A stretch of DNA of 64,000 nt from Henckelia pumila (GCF_033568475.1 NC_133123.1:134078930-134142929), one strand, 5' to 3'. Counted from the stretch's first letter, positions 1 to 10,268 are shown. Program-made: numbers and translations. Notes: a model not told the origin generated them from the letters alone.

Positions 1-301
1 AATTATTTAATTTGTTTTGAATGATGTTGTACCTTAATGTTGCTGACATCGTAGGACAACATTAGAGTATCTGACTTTATATGTTTTTGTCAATGACCTG
101 CGAAGATAATTCTTACAATGACAATGCCACGTATTTGATGTGCATCAAATATGTGGCATGGAAAAAATGATTAAATCTAATGTTCTTCGATACGTAACCC
201 GATACCAAATAGTATTGACATCGCAACGAATATGCACCGAATAATAACGTATTTTATTTTTGCACATATATATAATGATTTATTTTAGATGGTTTTCCAT
301 A
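1..301. other. Non-coding flank of the first module
   Basis: No gene seen. Parts match the sequence that follows SPH copies and precedes MIF fragments elsewhere (around 27840-27935 and 30150-30250). This places it in the intermodule spacer of the SPH/MIF tandem array. Confidence 0.6.
124..159. repeat. 36-bp near-perfect palindrome
   Basis: The arms ATGCCAC..TATTTGATG and CATCAAATA..GTGGCAT meet at a central TG with a single mismatched pair. Homologous spacers at 27870 and 30180 keep only one arm, so the palindrome seems specific to this copy. Confidence 0.6.
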
Positions 302-309
302 CACCCAAG

Positions 310-753
310 TAGGGGTGCAAACGAACCGAATCGAGCCGAATAATGGTAAAATTTTAAGGTTCGAATTCGGCTCGATAAGAGTATATTCGAGTTCGAGCTT
401 GATTCGAAGTTCGATAATTTCAAATATTTTGGCTCGAGTTCGCCTCGAAATGAAGTTTGAATTCGAGTTCTGTTCGAAATATTCGAACCTATTCGTGAAC
501 TATTCGGATATTATGGTTCGAAAGCTCGAAATGTATATATATTATTATATAATTATATTATATTAATTAAATATTAAGGCTCACGAACTATTCGCAAACT
601 ATCGAACAGAGTAATTTCGGCTCGAGCTCGGCTCGAAAAAAAGTTCGAACATGTTCGAATTCGGTTCGAGTTCGATAAGCTCGAATACGAATCAAATATT
701 TATCGAGCGGGCTCGTAAAGCTCACGAACAAGTTCGATTCGTTTGCACCCCTA
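310..753. mobile_element. hAT-type foldback MITE, 444 bp
   Basis: The ends are inverted copies, starting TAGGGGTGCAAACGAA and ending in the reverse complement. The interior is rich in TTCGA/TCGAA words and folds back on itself. An 8-bp direct repeat CACCCAAG flanks it (302-309 and 754-761). Homologous spacers at 28585, 30530 and 44180 read straight through as CACCCACG or similar without the insert, which is an empty-site proof. The 8-bp TSD and the TAGGGGTG terminus are typical of hAT elements. Because the target and TIR share a TA, the TSD could also be read as 10 bp. The short ORFs inside are foldback artefacts. Confidence 0.85.
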
Positions 754-1185
754 CACCCAAGTACCAATTTCCATAACACGGAGGCTCTTTTTTCATTTCC
801 TAGATAATGTTTTCTTCTCACAAGCATTAATTCTTTCGCCACATTTTCGAAACATGCAAGGAATTAAAAATTGGTCAATCTTTTTCATAAATGTTAGAAT
901 AGATATACATAAACGTACTCGTACGTCTGTCTCCAGGCCTCGAGTAATATTTTTATTGAGTTAAAATAATATACTTAACTAACTACTGCGCTGCATGCCT
1001 ACTTGAACCACAAATACTCTCTCAATAGATTCATTAAATATATATCCCGCTGGCCAATTAATTTACCAAAAAAAGTTAAATTGTTCAACAATATATATAT
1101 AGAATTACATTATTAATTAATCTTCCTTTTATCCATAAATAAAACTTATTTATCAAACTGATCTATCTACTCGGAAAGGGTACAT
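754..1185. other. Upstream region of MIF fragment 1
   Basis: No ORF of substance. The sequence is shared with 28585-28800, 30520-30906 and 44180-44626, so it is the conserved 5' flank of the MIF-like fragment. It contains AT-rich and TATA-like stretches, but no single promoter element can be singled out. Confidence 0.55.
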
Positions 1186-1446
1186 ATGGATCTCTGGAGA
1201 GAAGATCAGGAGTTGAAGAAGATCTCTAGTGAGGTAGTAGAAGTGGATTACTACTTGGAGTGCAGGAAGAACCACGCGGCGAGCATCGACAAGTATGCGG
1301 TGGACGGGTGCTGCAATTTCATGTTACAAGTTTTTCCCGTCAAAAGAAAAAAAATTACACTTCCATATTTTCTTATGCTTTTGGTTAACTTGTACATATT
1401 TTATGAATTTATCTACGCTAAAATATGGGCTTTGGCCATATCCTAG
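1186..1446 (+). pseudogene. Truncated mini-zinc-finger (ZF-HD) fragment, copy 1
   Basis: The ATG at 1186 opens an 86-codon frame. Residues 22-46 match the first half of the ZF-HD/mini-zinc-finger dimerisation domain: a tyrosine, then ECRKNHA, then KYAVDGC and FM. Known members continue with a second Cys/His half containing CAACGCH. Here it is replaced after residue 46 by an unrelated hydrophobic tail encoded in AT-rich DNA. MIF proteins are usually about 80-100 residues and regulate ZF-HD transcription factors through this finger; without the second half a normal zinc site cannot form. The same truncation is present in copies 2 and 3, so it predates the duplications. Most likely a non-functional fragment, although the first 46 codons remain open in copies 1 and 3. 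Confidence 0.75.
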
Positions 1447-1903
1447 ATTTAAGGGTTTAATAGCGTCGACCAAACCATGTTTTACACGCTTTATTTCAAA
1501 TGATCAATATTTAAAAAAGTTCATGCTATATATTTTTTGAAAATGTTTACTTCATCGCATATTGAACGTATGAGATTGTATAATAGAATTTTAAAGATTT
1601 ATATGTTCATTATTATTTTTTCCATGGGAACCCGTAACCATTATTTTTTGATTTACATTAGGTACGGAAAACCTCCGAACTAAAGTAAGTAATATGTTGC
1701 AAACTATGCTAGTCAAATAAATCACAACGAAAAAGTCAATTGTATAAATTCGCCTAAGAATATTGTGTTGGTAAGAAGAATTGATCTTCTGACAATTGAT
1801 TATCAAGCGTTCACCGCTCAACCAACTACTCCAATAAATCATATAGTCTTTGTTCTAGCCTACTCTTATAATTTGGCTCTTCCATGCACAAACATAATCT
1901 AAT
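1447..1903. other. Spacer between MIF fragment 1 and the MULE insertion
   Basis: No gene seen. It matches 9130-9590, 31680-32170 and 44890-45340 closely, so it is the conserved post-MIF spacer of the module. The Mutator-like element at 1904 splits it; the other half resumes at 6692. Confidence 0.65.
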
Positions 1904-2015
1904 GAGTAAATTGCATATATCACCCCTGTGATATCCCGGGTTCGCTGATAACCCCCTGTGTAATTTTTTTGAGCTAAAAACCCCCTGTGTTTTCGGATCG
2001 GTAGCACACGCACCC
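1904..2015 (+). repeat. Left terminal inverted repeat of the MULE
   Basis: Starts GAGTAAATTGCATATATCAC and carries two short CCCCCTGTG direct repeats 30 bp apart. Related termini occur at 7919-8010 and 29548-29873, so this is a family of ends used repeatedly in the array. Confidence 0.9.
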
Positions 2016-2400
2016 CAACTTAATTTTTAGTCACATTAAAAATAAAAATGCCAAAATTACCCCTACATAAATAATAAAATCTGTCACCTATATCACTCAT
2101 TTTTCTTCTCTTCCTCTCTGCCATCACCGATATCTTTCATTTTCTTCCATTTCTCTCAGTCAAACCCTAAACATATGAACTGCTGAACTTTCAATCGGAC
2201 ACCAGGAGGTCAATTGATTGCTCATCTTCAAGACTTGTATTTCGTAACTTAATCTGGTAAGTTTTCCTTGGACTTTCTTTTCACCAACTTTTATGTTTTG
2301 GTTATTGGTTGGTTTGTTGATTGTGTTATTATTTTTGCTCGAAATTTATGTTTTTATTTCTTTCAATTACAGTGTACATTGAGGTATCTTTATTGAATTG

Positions 2401-5400
2401 ATGGATTCGACGTTTCGGATCGAAATGTGGCTTGGTGGGAAATTTGATGAGAAGGGTTATAGAGGTGGATTGAAATATGTGATTCCAAGTGTCGATCTTG
2501 ATAGGTTTTGTGTCGATGATTTGCCTGATATGTACAAAGAGGCTGGTGGGCAGGTAACAAATGTGGATTTTTACTTCAAATTACCAAACATGTCATTTGA
2601 AACAGGAATTTTGAAGATTGTTGGGGATGCAGAGATTCGTACTATGTGCAATTGCTTCAAGAATTTCAATGTGATAACATTATGGTCGCAGGAAAGAAAA
2701 TCTATTCCAGCTGAGAAGACAGTTGGACCAACTGATAATGAAAATGCTGATGCAAATGTTAATGATGAAATGGAGATGAGTGCTTCATTTGGCAGTGACC
2801 CGATAGATGATGATGAAAGTGGAATTGTTGGAACACCAGTTGGAGATGATGATGAACACTTGTTAGATGGCAGCTTTTCTGAATCCGATGAGGATTTAGA
2901 TTCCGAGTTTTCTGCAGGGATTGATGCAATGGATGAAATGAATAAAAGACAACTAGATGCTCAACAAATTGAAGAAACAGAGTTTTGGTATAGTGACCTG
3001 GAGATAGATGAAGAACTTATTAGTTTGGCAAGTTCTGATGAGGATCATGTTGGTCCAAAACATACTGTTTTCTCTGAAAGAATGAATATGAAAAGCTTTG
3101 AATTTCAGGTGGGTATGAAATTTAAAGATGTGACTGAGTTTAGGAGCGTTCTTACCGATTGGATAGTTAGGGTAGGAGTGGAGTTGTTGTTTATAAAGAA
3201 TGAGAAAAATAGAGTCACTGCTGCGTGTAAGGCTGGATGTGAATGGAGATTACATGCTAGTTTGGTCATGGGAGGACCAACATTTCAGGTAAAAACACTT
3301 ACTGGAAAGCATTCATGTGTTAGGGCCACTACCAACAAATTTTCCACCTATAAGTATTTGGCAAAAAGAATTGAAATGATTGTAATCGAAAATCCTAGTA
3401 TTCCAGTGGAAAAGCTTAGGAGGACTATCATTAGAAAATGTCGTGTTGAGGTTAAAAAATACAAGGTATACAGAGCCAAGAAAGCGGCTCTCGAGAAAAT
3501 GAAAGGTAGGATTAAGGCTCAATATTTAAAACTATGGGATTATTGTGAGACTGTTAGAAAATAAAACCCAGGTAGTAAACTCATATTAAGAAGAGATCCT
3601 TCATTTGATGTTCCTACATTTCAGAGAATGTATTTTAGTCTTGAGGCATTGAAGTTTGGATTTTTAGCTGGTTGTCGACCTGTTATAGGTCTTGATGGAT
3701 GTTTTTTGAAAACTACTTATGGTGGGCAACTCTTAGTAGCGGTTGGAAGAGATGGGAATGAAAATATTTTTCCAATCTCAATGGCAGTGGTACAAGTGGA
3801 GAATTATGATAACTGGAGATGGTTTATCAATGAGTTGTTGGAGGATATTGGAGAGGGTAGGTGGACATTCATCACTGATAGACAAAAAGGGCTATTAGAG
3901 GCACTTAGTGAGCTTGCACCAGATTGTGAACATAGGTTTTGTTTACGCCATTTGTACCAAAATTTTTCAAGAAAGCATGCTGGTGTGGACTTGAAGGGGC
4001 TATTGTGGGGAGCAGCAAGCACAACAAACAAGAATGACTTCATAATCTGGATGAAAAGAATTGAAACAGCCGATCCAAAGACCAGTCCAGATTATGAAAC
4101 TGCGGCTGAATGGTTAAGCAAAATCCCTCCAGCTCATTGGGCCAGGTCTCACTTCCCTATTTCATCCTTTTGTGATGTTATTGTCAATAATATGACTGAA
4201 TCATTTAATAGCTATATTTTGGAAGCAAGAGACATTCCTATAATATCTATGTTGGAGTGGATTAGAACAAAACTAATGATCAGAATTCAGGTGAAGAAGA
4301 AAGGAATTGAAAAGTATGTAGGCGAGGTGTGTCCAAATATAGTTAAAAAAGTGAATGAGTTTGAAGAAAAGGGCAGAAATTCACATGCACTCTTTTGTGG
4401 AGGGATGGAGTACCAGGTTCAAAATCCGAATGGACAGTATATTGTTGATTTGGATAAAAAAGAATGCAGTTGTGGGATGTTTCAGTTATGTGGATATCCA
4501 TGTTCACATGCTTGTGCAGCAATTAGGGAGCATAGACTTCAAATTTCGGAGTTTGTTCACCAATACTACAAAAGAGATGCTTACTTGAGGACATATTCTC
4601 ACATGATCCACGTAGTACCAAGTGAAGATTATTATTGCAAGACAACCTATGAGTCACTCCAGCCACCAGAAGTGAAGAAAAGATCTGGGAGGCTTAAGAA
4701 AAAAAGGAAAAGAGGGGCAGACGAGGTGAAAAACACATCGACAAGACAAGGGCTGGCTCACACATGCTCTAATTATTTACAAACAGGCCATAATATAGGC
4801 AGCTGCACAAATCCTAGACGGGTATGAACAGTTTTTTATTTATTTATGCATGCATATGTAATTGATGATAGTTTACTGAATATGTTAATTATGAACTAGA
4901 GCACAACTTCATCAAGGAATCAAAGAACAGGGAGAAAGCAGACAAGATCCAAGGAGGTAACATTTAAAATTCAATATTTACGTTTATAAATTTCTAACCT
5001 TAAATTTTAAATTTTATTAGGCCACCTCCATAACAAGGAACAATAGAGGCACATGTGCCCAACATGCGGCCTCATCACAAAGGAGCACAGTTCCTGAATC
5101 CATAACAAGGAACAATAGAGGCACAGGTGCCCAACATGCGGCCTCATCACAAAGGAGCACAGTTCCTGAATCCATAACAAGGAACAATAGAGGCACAGGT
5201 GCCCAACATGCGGCCTCATCACAAAGGAGCACAGTTCCTGAAAATTCACTTCAACCATCTTCGGCTTCAAATTCACAGCAACCACCATTAGCCACACAAC
5301 CACCACAATCCTCAATGGCACAAAATCATCGGGTTCATATGATTTTTAATGCTAATGCCAGTGCAAGTGGTACCGCAAGTGCAAGTGCGAGTGCAAGTGC

Positions 5401-5596
5401 AAGTGCAAATGCAAATGCAAATGCAAATGCAAATGCAAGTGGTCATGCTAATGCAAGTGCAAATGCAACAGCTACTGCAATGGGAAATGAATTCGCAACT
5501 GCAAGTGCAAATGCAAGAGTGAAGAAAATCACAATATCAGCTGTTTTGGAAAAAATCAAAAGGAGAGCAAGAGAAAGGGCTGGACTTGCTTTATAA
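2401..5596 (+). pseudogene. MuDR-type transposase, three coding exons, one in-frame stop
   Basis: The ATG at 2401 is used because 2398 is TTG. Exon 1 (2401-4821) has an N-terminal PB1-like MULE domain (about residues 1-95), an acidic linker, and the MuDR DNA-binding region (about 225-335). After an in-frame TAA at 3562-3564 the same frame continues into the MULE catalytic domain: LDGCF with the first Asp, ITDRQKG with the second, and a CxxH motif in FCLRHLYQNF. A SWIM zinc finger (CSC...CSH) and a late zinc-knuckle-like stretch follow. GT-AG introns at 4822-4899 and 4957-5020 keep frame into exon 2 (4900-4956) and exon 3 (5021-5596), which ends in a basic tail. A probable 5' UTR intron is 2257-2372. 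Frame is kept on both sides of the TAA, so a single recent nonsense change is likely. Confidence 0.88.
5027..5242 (+). repeat. Three 72-bp tandem repeats in transposase exon 3
   Basis: Units start at 5027, 5099 and 5171 and are almost identical. Each encodes 24 residues beginning SITRNNRGT and ending STVPE. The length is a multiple of three, so copy-number change keeps frame. A second low-complexity block of Ala/Ser/Asn codons (GCAAGT/GCAAAT units) follows at about 5349-5515. Confidence 0.9.
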
Positions 5597-6033
5597 GAAA
5601 GACTGATTTTATGAACTTTTGTGATTCAAGTACAATTGCAACCTTTATTTTGTGTACTTTTGTTAAATGAATGGATGTACTAAATTTATGAATGGTTGCA
5701 CTAAGTTAATGAACCTTCATTTTGTTATTTACTTTGGTGTATTGAACTTTCATTTTGATCAATGAATTATGTATTGAACCTTCATATTCCAACAGAATTA
5801 GAGTTCATTCTATTAGAAAATGCATTGAATTACAACATTAACATCGAATTACAGTAAAATACATTCAACATAACTTCATAATTCATTAAACTTCTTAACA
5901 ATATGGCATAAAGCCACAAATTACAGAAAACTTCTTAAACTTCTTAACAATATGACATAAAGCCCCAAATTGCATAATCCCCAAATTACATGAACCTAAC
6001 AAAAGGAACCCTAAGGACTCTTACATAACTTCA
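5597..6033. other. Intergenic region between the two convergent MULE genes
   Basis: AT-rich, no ORF. It contains imperfect direct repeats such as TGAACCTTCAT and CTTCTTAACAATATG. It must hold the 3' ends of both converging transcripts; no specific terminator can be pointed out. Confidence 0.5.
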
Positions 6034-6414
6034 TCAACGCCTGCTGCTACATTGGTGGTTGGATCGAACCTTTAGAAGCTTGAATTCCAATATCACGTCT
6101 TCATTGCCACTGTCATGCAAATTTTCGGTAGTCGGGCTTGGAATCAAAGCTGATGGCTGCCCACTGCCCGATCTTTCGCTTGTTGGACATGGCATTGAAG
6201 CCGATGGCTGCCCACTTCCCATCTCAGATGACACCTTAACACCACGTACACTTTCAGGGACACACCAACGAAAATACCCACATTTCTGAAAAGAGCAACA
6301 ATAATATAGTCGTCCTTTGGATGGTTTCTCGGTTTGGACAACTCGAATATGAGCCTTAACGTTGCACTTACACCATGGAGTTTGAGGATACCTCACATCA
6401 ACCTTTGATTCCAT
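6034..6414 (-). CDS. GRF-type zinc-finger protein carried by the MULE
   Basis: The start is taken as the internal ATG at 6414, giving 126 residues; a longer frame begins at 6480 but its extra 22 residues look unrelated. Residues 14-50 form a GRF zinc finger: WCKC (Cys15, Cys17), GRLYYCC (GR at 34-35, Cys39) and CGYFRW (Cys45, Trp50), the signature that names the family. GRF fingers bind single-stranded nucleic acid in several DNA-processing proteins. The C-terminal half is an imperfect duplication around GSGQPSA with Pro/Ser-rich sequence and is probably disordered. The gene lies just inside the right TIR and points toward the transposase, the position of mudrB in maize MuDR, but it is not recognisably MURB. 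No break is seen. A role in transposition is inference from position. Confidence 0.75.
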   Translation of the reverse strand: MESKVDVRYPQTPWCKCNVKAHIRVVQTEKPSKGRLYYCCSFQKCGYFRWCVPESVRGVKVSSEMGSGQPSASMPCPTSERSGSGQPSALIPSPTTENLHDSGNEDVILEFKLLKVRSNHQCSSRR

Positions 6415-6700
6415 CTTCCCTAAATATTCAGAGAAGCCGAGAGAAGAACAGATGAGTGAAAGAGACGAGATACAATACATTCACATATATCAATTATCTA
6501 AGGGTATTTTAGACTTTTTGTATAAAAAAACTTCAATATTCGCATCACATAGCGCGTGTACTACAAACCATGGCGGGAAGGGTGCGTGTGCTACCGATCC
6601 GGAAACACAGGAGGTTTTTAGCTCAAAAAAATTACACAGGGGGTTATCAACGAACCCGGGATATCACAGGGGTGATATATGCAATTTCCTCTAATCTAAT

Positions 6701-6938
6701 TGATCTCTTTTTTTATGAAATAATTAAATAACCTATAGTTTCACATTTTAAAATATATATTTCTCACGTACTCGTTTGTCGCATCAATCAATATATAATT
6801 ACACACACATACTATATATTTCAAATATTGTAAATTATATTATAAGATATATTATTTCAGAAACTGTATTATATAATTATACTATATTTCATTATGTAGC
6901 ATAGAAATGCTAATAATCCAATTAATAGTAGAAAATCA

Positions 6939-6983
<45 letters not shown>

Positions 6984-7272
6984 ATTATCGATTGTGATGA
7001 ATCGGATGATATGTAAGAAATTGTGATGAAATTTAGAAAGCACAGTGCTGGATTTAGGAGGAAATATATATAAAATAAATGATTATGATTTAATTTGCCT
7101 AATTAAAAACAATATTACAATATCTTAATTTGAATGATTAGAAATGTGCATTTAATATTTATTCCAAATTGCAGATATGGTTCAATGCTATATTTAAATG
7201 GAGTGATGATGGGAAGTTGAACGTACGTACCATTAATATATATATAATATAATAAATTATATATAATTAAAG
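6701..7272 (+). promoter_or_regulatory. 5' flank and putative promoter of SPH1
   Basis: Contains an (AT)n run at 6943-6980 and then a segment conserved upstream of every SPH copy, including the words GAAATGTGCATTTAATATT, AAATTGCAGATATGGTTCAA and GAAGTTGAACGTACC. A TATA-like TATATTTAAA lies at 7189-7198, 75-85 bp before the ATG. The block around 7130-7240 matches those before SPH3, SPH6, SPH7 and the promoter stub at 60360, supporting it as the functional promoter. Confidence 0.6.
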
Positions 7273-7725
7273 ATGAAAAACATGAATATGAATTCAGGAG
7301 TAGTAGTAGTAGTGTTCCTAATGATTAATATTCTGCAGGTTTTGGTGGTGAATGCAAAATATTGTTATAATCATAAAATAGTGTACGTCGGAAACTGGCT
7401 CCCCGGCAGCGCGACGTTGGCCGTGCATTGTTTTTCTATGGACGACGACCTTGGGCTTCAAATTTTGGGGAAGGGTCAAGAATTCACTTTTAATTTTTGT
7501 GAGAGTGTATTTTTAGAGGACACATGGTTTTACTGCGAAACAAGTTATTGGAGTAATGAGCTGAAGAGTAGCAGGAAACTCAATTTCGTAGCTTTCAGTA
7601 ACCAATGGGATCATGAGTGGTGTCGGCCTCATGGTGTTTGTTATTGGGCATTATCCGCTCAAGGCCTTTTCTTTTCTCCCACCTATCCTCCGGAACAGTT
7701 CCAAAAATTTGCTGGGTGGAGCTAA
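7273..7725 (+). CDS. SPH1: S-protein homologue (plant self-incompatibility S1 family)
   Basis: A 150-residue ORF with a typical secretory signal: a run of valines and hydrophobic residues from about 10 to 26, with cleavage predicted after NA (28). The mature protein has the S1-family pattern: VYVGNWLPG, Cys53 in VHC, DDDLG, GQEFTFNFC, a WFYC segment, then WCRPHGVCYW and GLFFSPTYPP. Six cysteines are present, consistent with intramolecular disulfides. The family includes the pistil S determinant of Papaver and many small secreted proteins of unknown role. The gene is intronless, as is usual. The NAT glycosylation sequon found in SPH3 and SPH7 is lost here (SAT). The frame is intact and the promoter block is conserved. 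It belongs to the eight-copy array; function and expression cannot be read from the sequence. Confidence 0.9.
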   Translation: MKNMNMNSGVVVVVFLMINILQVLVVNAKYCYNHKIVYVGNWLPGSATLAVHCFSMDDDLGLQILGKGQEFTFNFCESVFLEDTWFYCETSYWSNELKSSRKLNFVAFSNQWDHEWCRPHGVCYWALSAQGLFFSPTYPPEQFQKFAGWS

Positions 7726-7918
7726 TATATATATATATATATATATTGTCATTAATTGTTTCAATCATTGTCAAATGCATTTCACCAACCAAACATATAT
7801 ACATATGTTTCTCATTTATATGAAATTATTAATCAATATAATATATAATTGTTGTTTGCTACTTATATGTTATTGAACGATATATATATTCACGGTTTAA
7901 AAATGATGACCAAATAAA
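7726..7918. other. 3' flank of SPH1
   Basis: Begins with an (AT)n run directly after the stop codon, followed by a conserved 3' segment (ATTTCACCAACCAAACATATA) shared with SPH3, SPH6 and SPH7. It probably contains the 3' UTR. Confidence 0.55.
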
Positions 7919-8010
7919 GAAAAAATTGCATATATTACCCCTGTGAAATCCGACTTTGCTAATAACTCCCTATGAATTTTTTTAAGCTAATAACCCTATG
8001 TGATTCAAAA
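7919..8010 (+). mobile_element. Remnant of one MULE-type terminal inverted repeat
   Basis: The text AAATTGCATATATTACCCCTG followed by two decayed CCC(T)ATG repeats matches the left half of the MITE at 29548-29873 and, less closely, the MULE at 1904. The partner end is absent: the sequence jumps straight into the pre-SPH spacer. The deletion that removed the other end also removed the MIF fragment expected here. Confidence 0.7.
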
Positions 8011-8419
8011 TTGTATTATAATACATTATTATTTCAGACACTGTGTTACTATTTCATTATGTAGCATAGAAATGTAAATTTATAATCCAATTAATATTAG
8101 AAAATCAATTATATATACTAACATATTTGCACACACTCGTTGTGTCTGACGAAAAATTATTTTTTTATTTTACTTAATTTCAATAAAAAAATCTAATAAA
8201 TTTACAATAGAAAAAATAAATTTTTTTAGGATTAAGATTGGGAACCATAAGTAGATAAAGCATCATTGCTTCTTTTAGATATTTTCCGCTCCATTAGTTT
8301 TTTCAAATAATTTGTAATTTGAAAATTGATAAATAAATAGAAATTATTATTAATTTTTGTGGCCATACCAATTACCAAGAGATTAATAGTTTCTGTAAGA
8401 CCTTCTTGCTTTATATATA
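8011..8419. other. Decayed pre-SPH2 spacer
   Basis: No gene. It is homologous to 26070-26160 and 26400-26700, with a probable old Helitron-like end near 8112 (CTAAC followed by a short hairpin of ACACA/TGTGT). It ends at the small Helitron at 8420. Confidence 0.4.
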
Positions 8420-8452
8420 CTAGTGACGCAACACACGTGTTGCATGTGCAAC

Positions 8453-8506
<54 letters not shown>

Positions 8507-8672
8507 CACACATATAATTTTTTTAAAAAGTGATTGAGTTTTTTTTAGTATAAAAGTTCTATATAAATTTACATCAGAAAGACAAAATAGGAAAGAAATT
8601 TTGGTGTGTCCATACCACACCAATTTTTTTTTTCTTCTAATAATGTTATCAACCTTTATATAATAGTATAGA
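8420..8672 (-). mobile_element. Small non-autonomous Helitron, 253 bp
   Basis: Read on the minus strand it begins TCTATACTATTATATAAAGG at 8672, a classic plant Helitron 5' end. It ends in CTAG at 8420-8423, preceded by a perfect 7-bp hairpin GCAACAC/GTGTTGC (8428-8443). It lies between A and T with no target duplication. A homologous copy is at 26910-27145. It contains an (AT)n run at 8456-8502 and no genes. Confidence 0.8.
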
Positions 8673-8919
8673 TATATAATAAGTGGATATATGACATTAT
8701 CGATTGTGATGATATGTAAGAAATTATTATGAAATTTAGAAAACACATTGCTGGATTTAGTAGGAAATATATAATAAATAAATTATATGATTTACCTATA
8801 TAAACAATATTAGAATATCTTAATTTGAATGATTAGAAATGTGCATTGAATATTAATTCCAAATTGCAGATATCGTTCATCCAACACTATAAATTGAGTG
8901 ATGAGAATTTGAACGCACC

Positions 8920-8988
<69 letters not shown>

Positions 8989-9019
8989 TGAATTATATGG
9001 ATTCTTCAAATTAATTAAG
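8673..9019 (+). promoter_or_regulatory. 5' flank of SPH2
   Basis: Carries the SPH promoter block (GAAATGTGCATTGAATATT, AAATTGCAGATAT) with TATAAATT near 8889. The stretch between this and the ATG is expanded by a long (AT)n run at 8926-8981, which may change promoter spacing. Confidence 0.5.
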
Positions 9020-9178
9020 ATGAAAAACATGAATTCAGTAGTAGTGTTCCTAATGATAATTCTGCAGGTTTTGGTTGTGAATGCAAGAGAATGTTGGGCA
9101 TATAAGTATAAAATAGTGTACGTAGGAAGGCTTAATAGCGTCGACCAAACCATGTTTTACACGCTTTATTTCGAATGA
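9020..9178 (+). pseudogene. SPH2: chimeric short ORF from an SPH 5' end
   Basis: The ATG at 9020 opens 52 codons. The first 36 are a normal SPH start: a hydrophobic signal peptide (about residues 7-22, cleavage after NA), one cysteine (25) and KIVYVG. At 9129/9130 the sequence switches from SPH to the post-MIF spacer (compare 1453, 31721 and 44895), which stays open for 16 more codons to a TGA. The rest of the SPH gene is missing. The best reading is an unequal recombination or deletion between two modules that removed about 400 bp of SPH plus a whole MIF unit. It could encode a 30-residue secreted peptide, but nothing shows it is used. Confidence 0.75.
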
Positions 9179-10225
9179 TCAATATTTTTAAAAAAATTCA
9201 TCTTATATCTTTTTTGAAAATGTTTGCTTGATCACATATTGAACGTTCGTGCTTGTATAATAGAATTTTAAAGATTTATATTAATATTTTTTTTCCATTG
9301 GAACTCGTAACCATTATTCTTTGATACAGCTAGGTACGGTAAAACTTCAACTAAAGAAAGTAATATGTTGCAAATAATGCTAGTCAGATAAATCACAACG
9401 AAGAAGTCTTGTGTACAAATTCACTTGAAAATGTGTTGATAAGAAGAATTGATCTTCTTACAATTGATTATCAAGCATTACCGCTCAACCAACTGCTCCA
9501 CTAAATAATATAGTCCCTTGTTCTAGCTTATAATTTAATTTGGCTCTTCCACATGCACACACATAATCTAATTGTTCTAATTTTTTTATGAAATAATCTA
9601 ATAACCTATATTTTAACATTTTAAAATATTTATAACGTACTCTTTTTTCGCATCAATCAATATATAATTACACACACATACTATTTCAAATATTGTAAAT
9701 TGTATTATAAGAAATATTATTTCAGATACTGTATTATAAAATTATACTATATTTCATTATGTAGCATTGAAATGCTAATAATCTAATTAATTGTATAAAA
9801 AAAATAGGTGAGTTGACCAGTATAATAGATGAGTTGACCAGTATAATAGTGAGTTGACTTGTACATGCTGGACACAGAATTGGACATGGTTAGTGGGCAA
9901 CATAACAAAACTCTATATATATATATATATATATATAAAGAATCTCTCTTTAGACACTATCTTTTATTTTGCCAAATTTTCCTTATGTGATATAGATATT
10001 ATACTTTTGTTTTTGTTTAATTACGATATTTCAAATTACAAATTAGTCCCTAAATATTTTTACAATTATGATATATATATTTCTACCTATTTGAATATAA
10101 ATTAGATTAATTACAAAAATATTATATATACATTAGTATATATAATATGTGGATATATCACATTATTGATTGTGATGATGTGTAAGAAATTGTTATGAAA
10201 TTTAGAAAGCACTGTCTGGATTTAG

Positions 10226-10268
<43 letters not shown>

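Larger units (their letters stand above)
1904..6691 (+). mobile_element. Mutator-like element (MULE), 4,788 bp, full length
   Basis: Terminal inverted repeats of 112 bp (1904-2015 and 6580-6691) differ at only a few positions. The element is flanked by a perfect 9-bp duplication TAATCTAAT (1895-1903 and 6692-6700), the size made by Mutator transposases. The empty site is visible at 45340-45355 and 32155-32170. Inside are a MuDR-type transposase gene on the plus strand and a GRF zinc-finger gene converging from the right end, a layout like maize MuDR (mudrA and mudrB). The transposase has one in-frame stop, so this copy is probably no longer autonomous. Confidence 0.93.

Noticed and set aside
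5028..5242. Possible CRISPR-like array
   Set aside because: The repeats are directly adjacent without spacers, coding, and in a plant transposon.
5007..5321. Minus-strand 104-codon ORF with threefold repeat
   Set aside because: Shadow of the 72-bp repeats in transposase exon 3; the plus-strand frame continues through introns with consistent phase.
8232..8746. Minus-strand ORFs with long Ile-Tyr repeats (also at 8887-9153, 26791-27126, 28370-28740 and 46217-46438)
   Set aside because: They are translations of (AT)n, (TG)n and (AC)n microsatellites and have no conserved domain.
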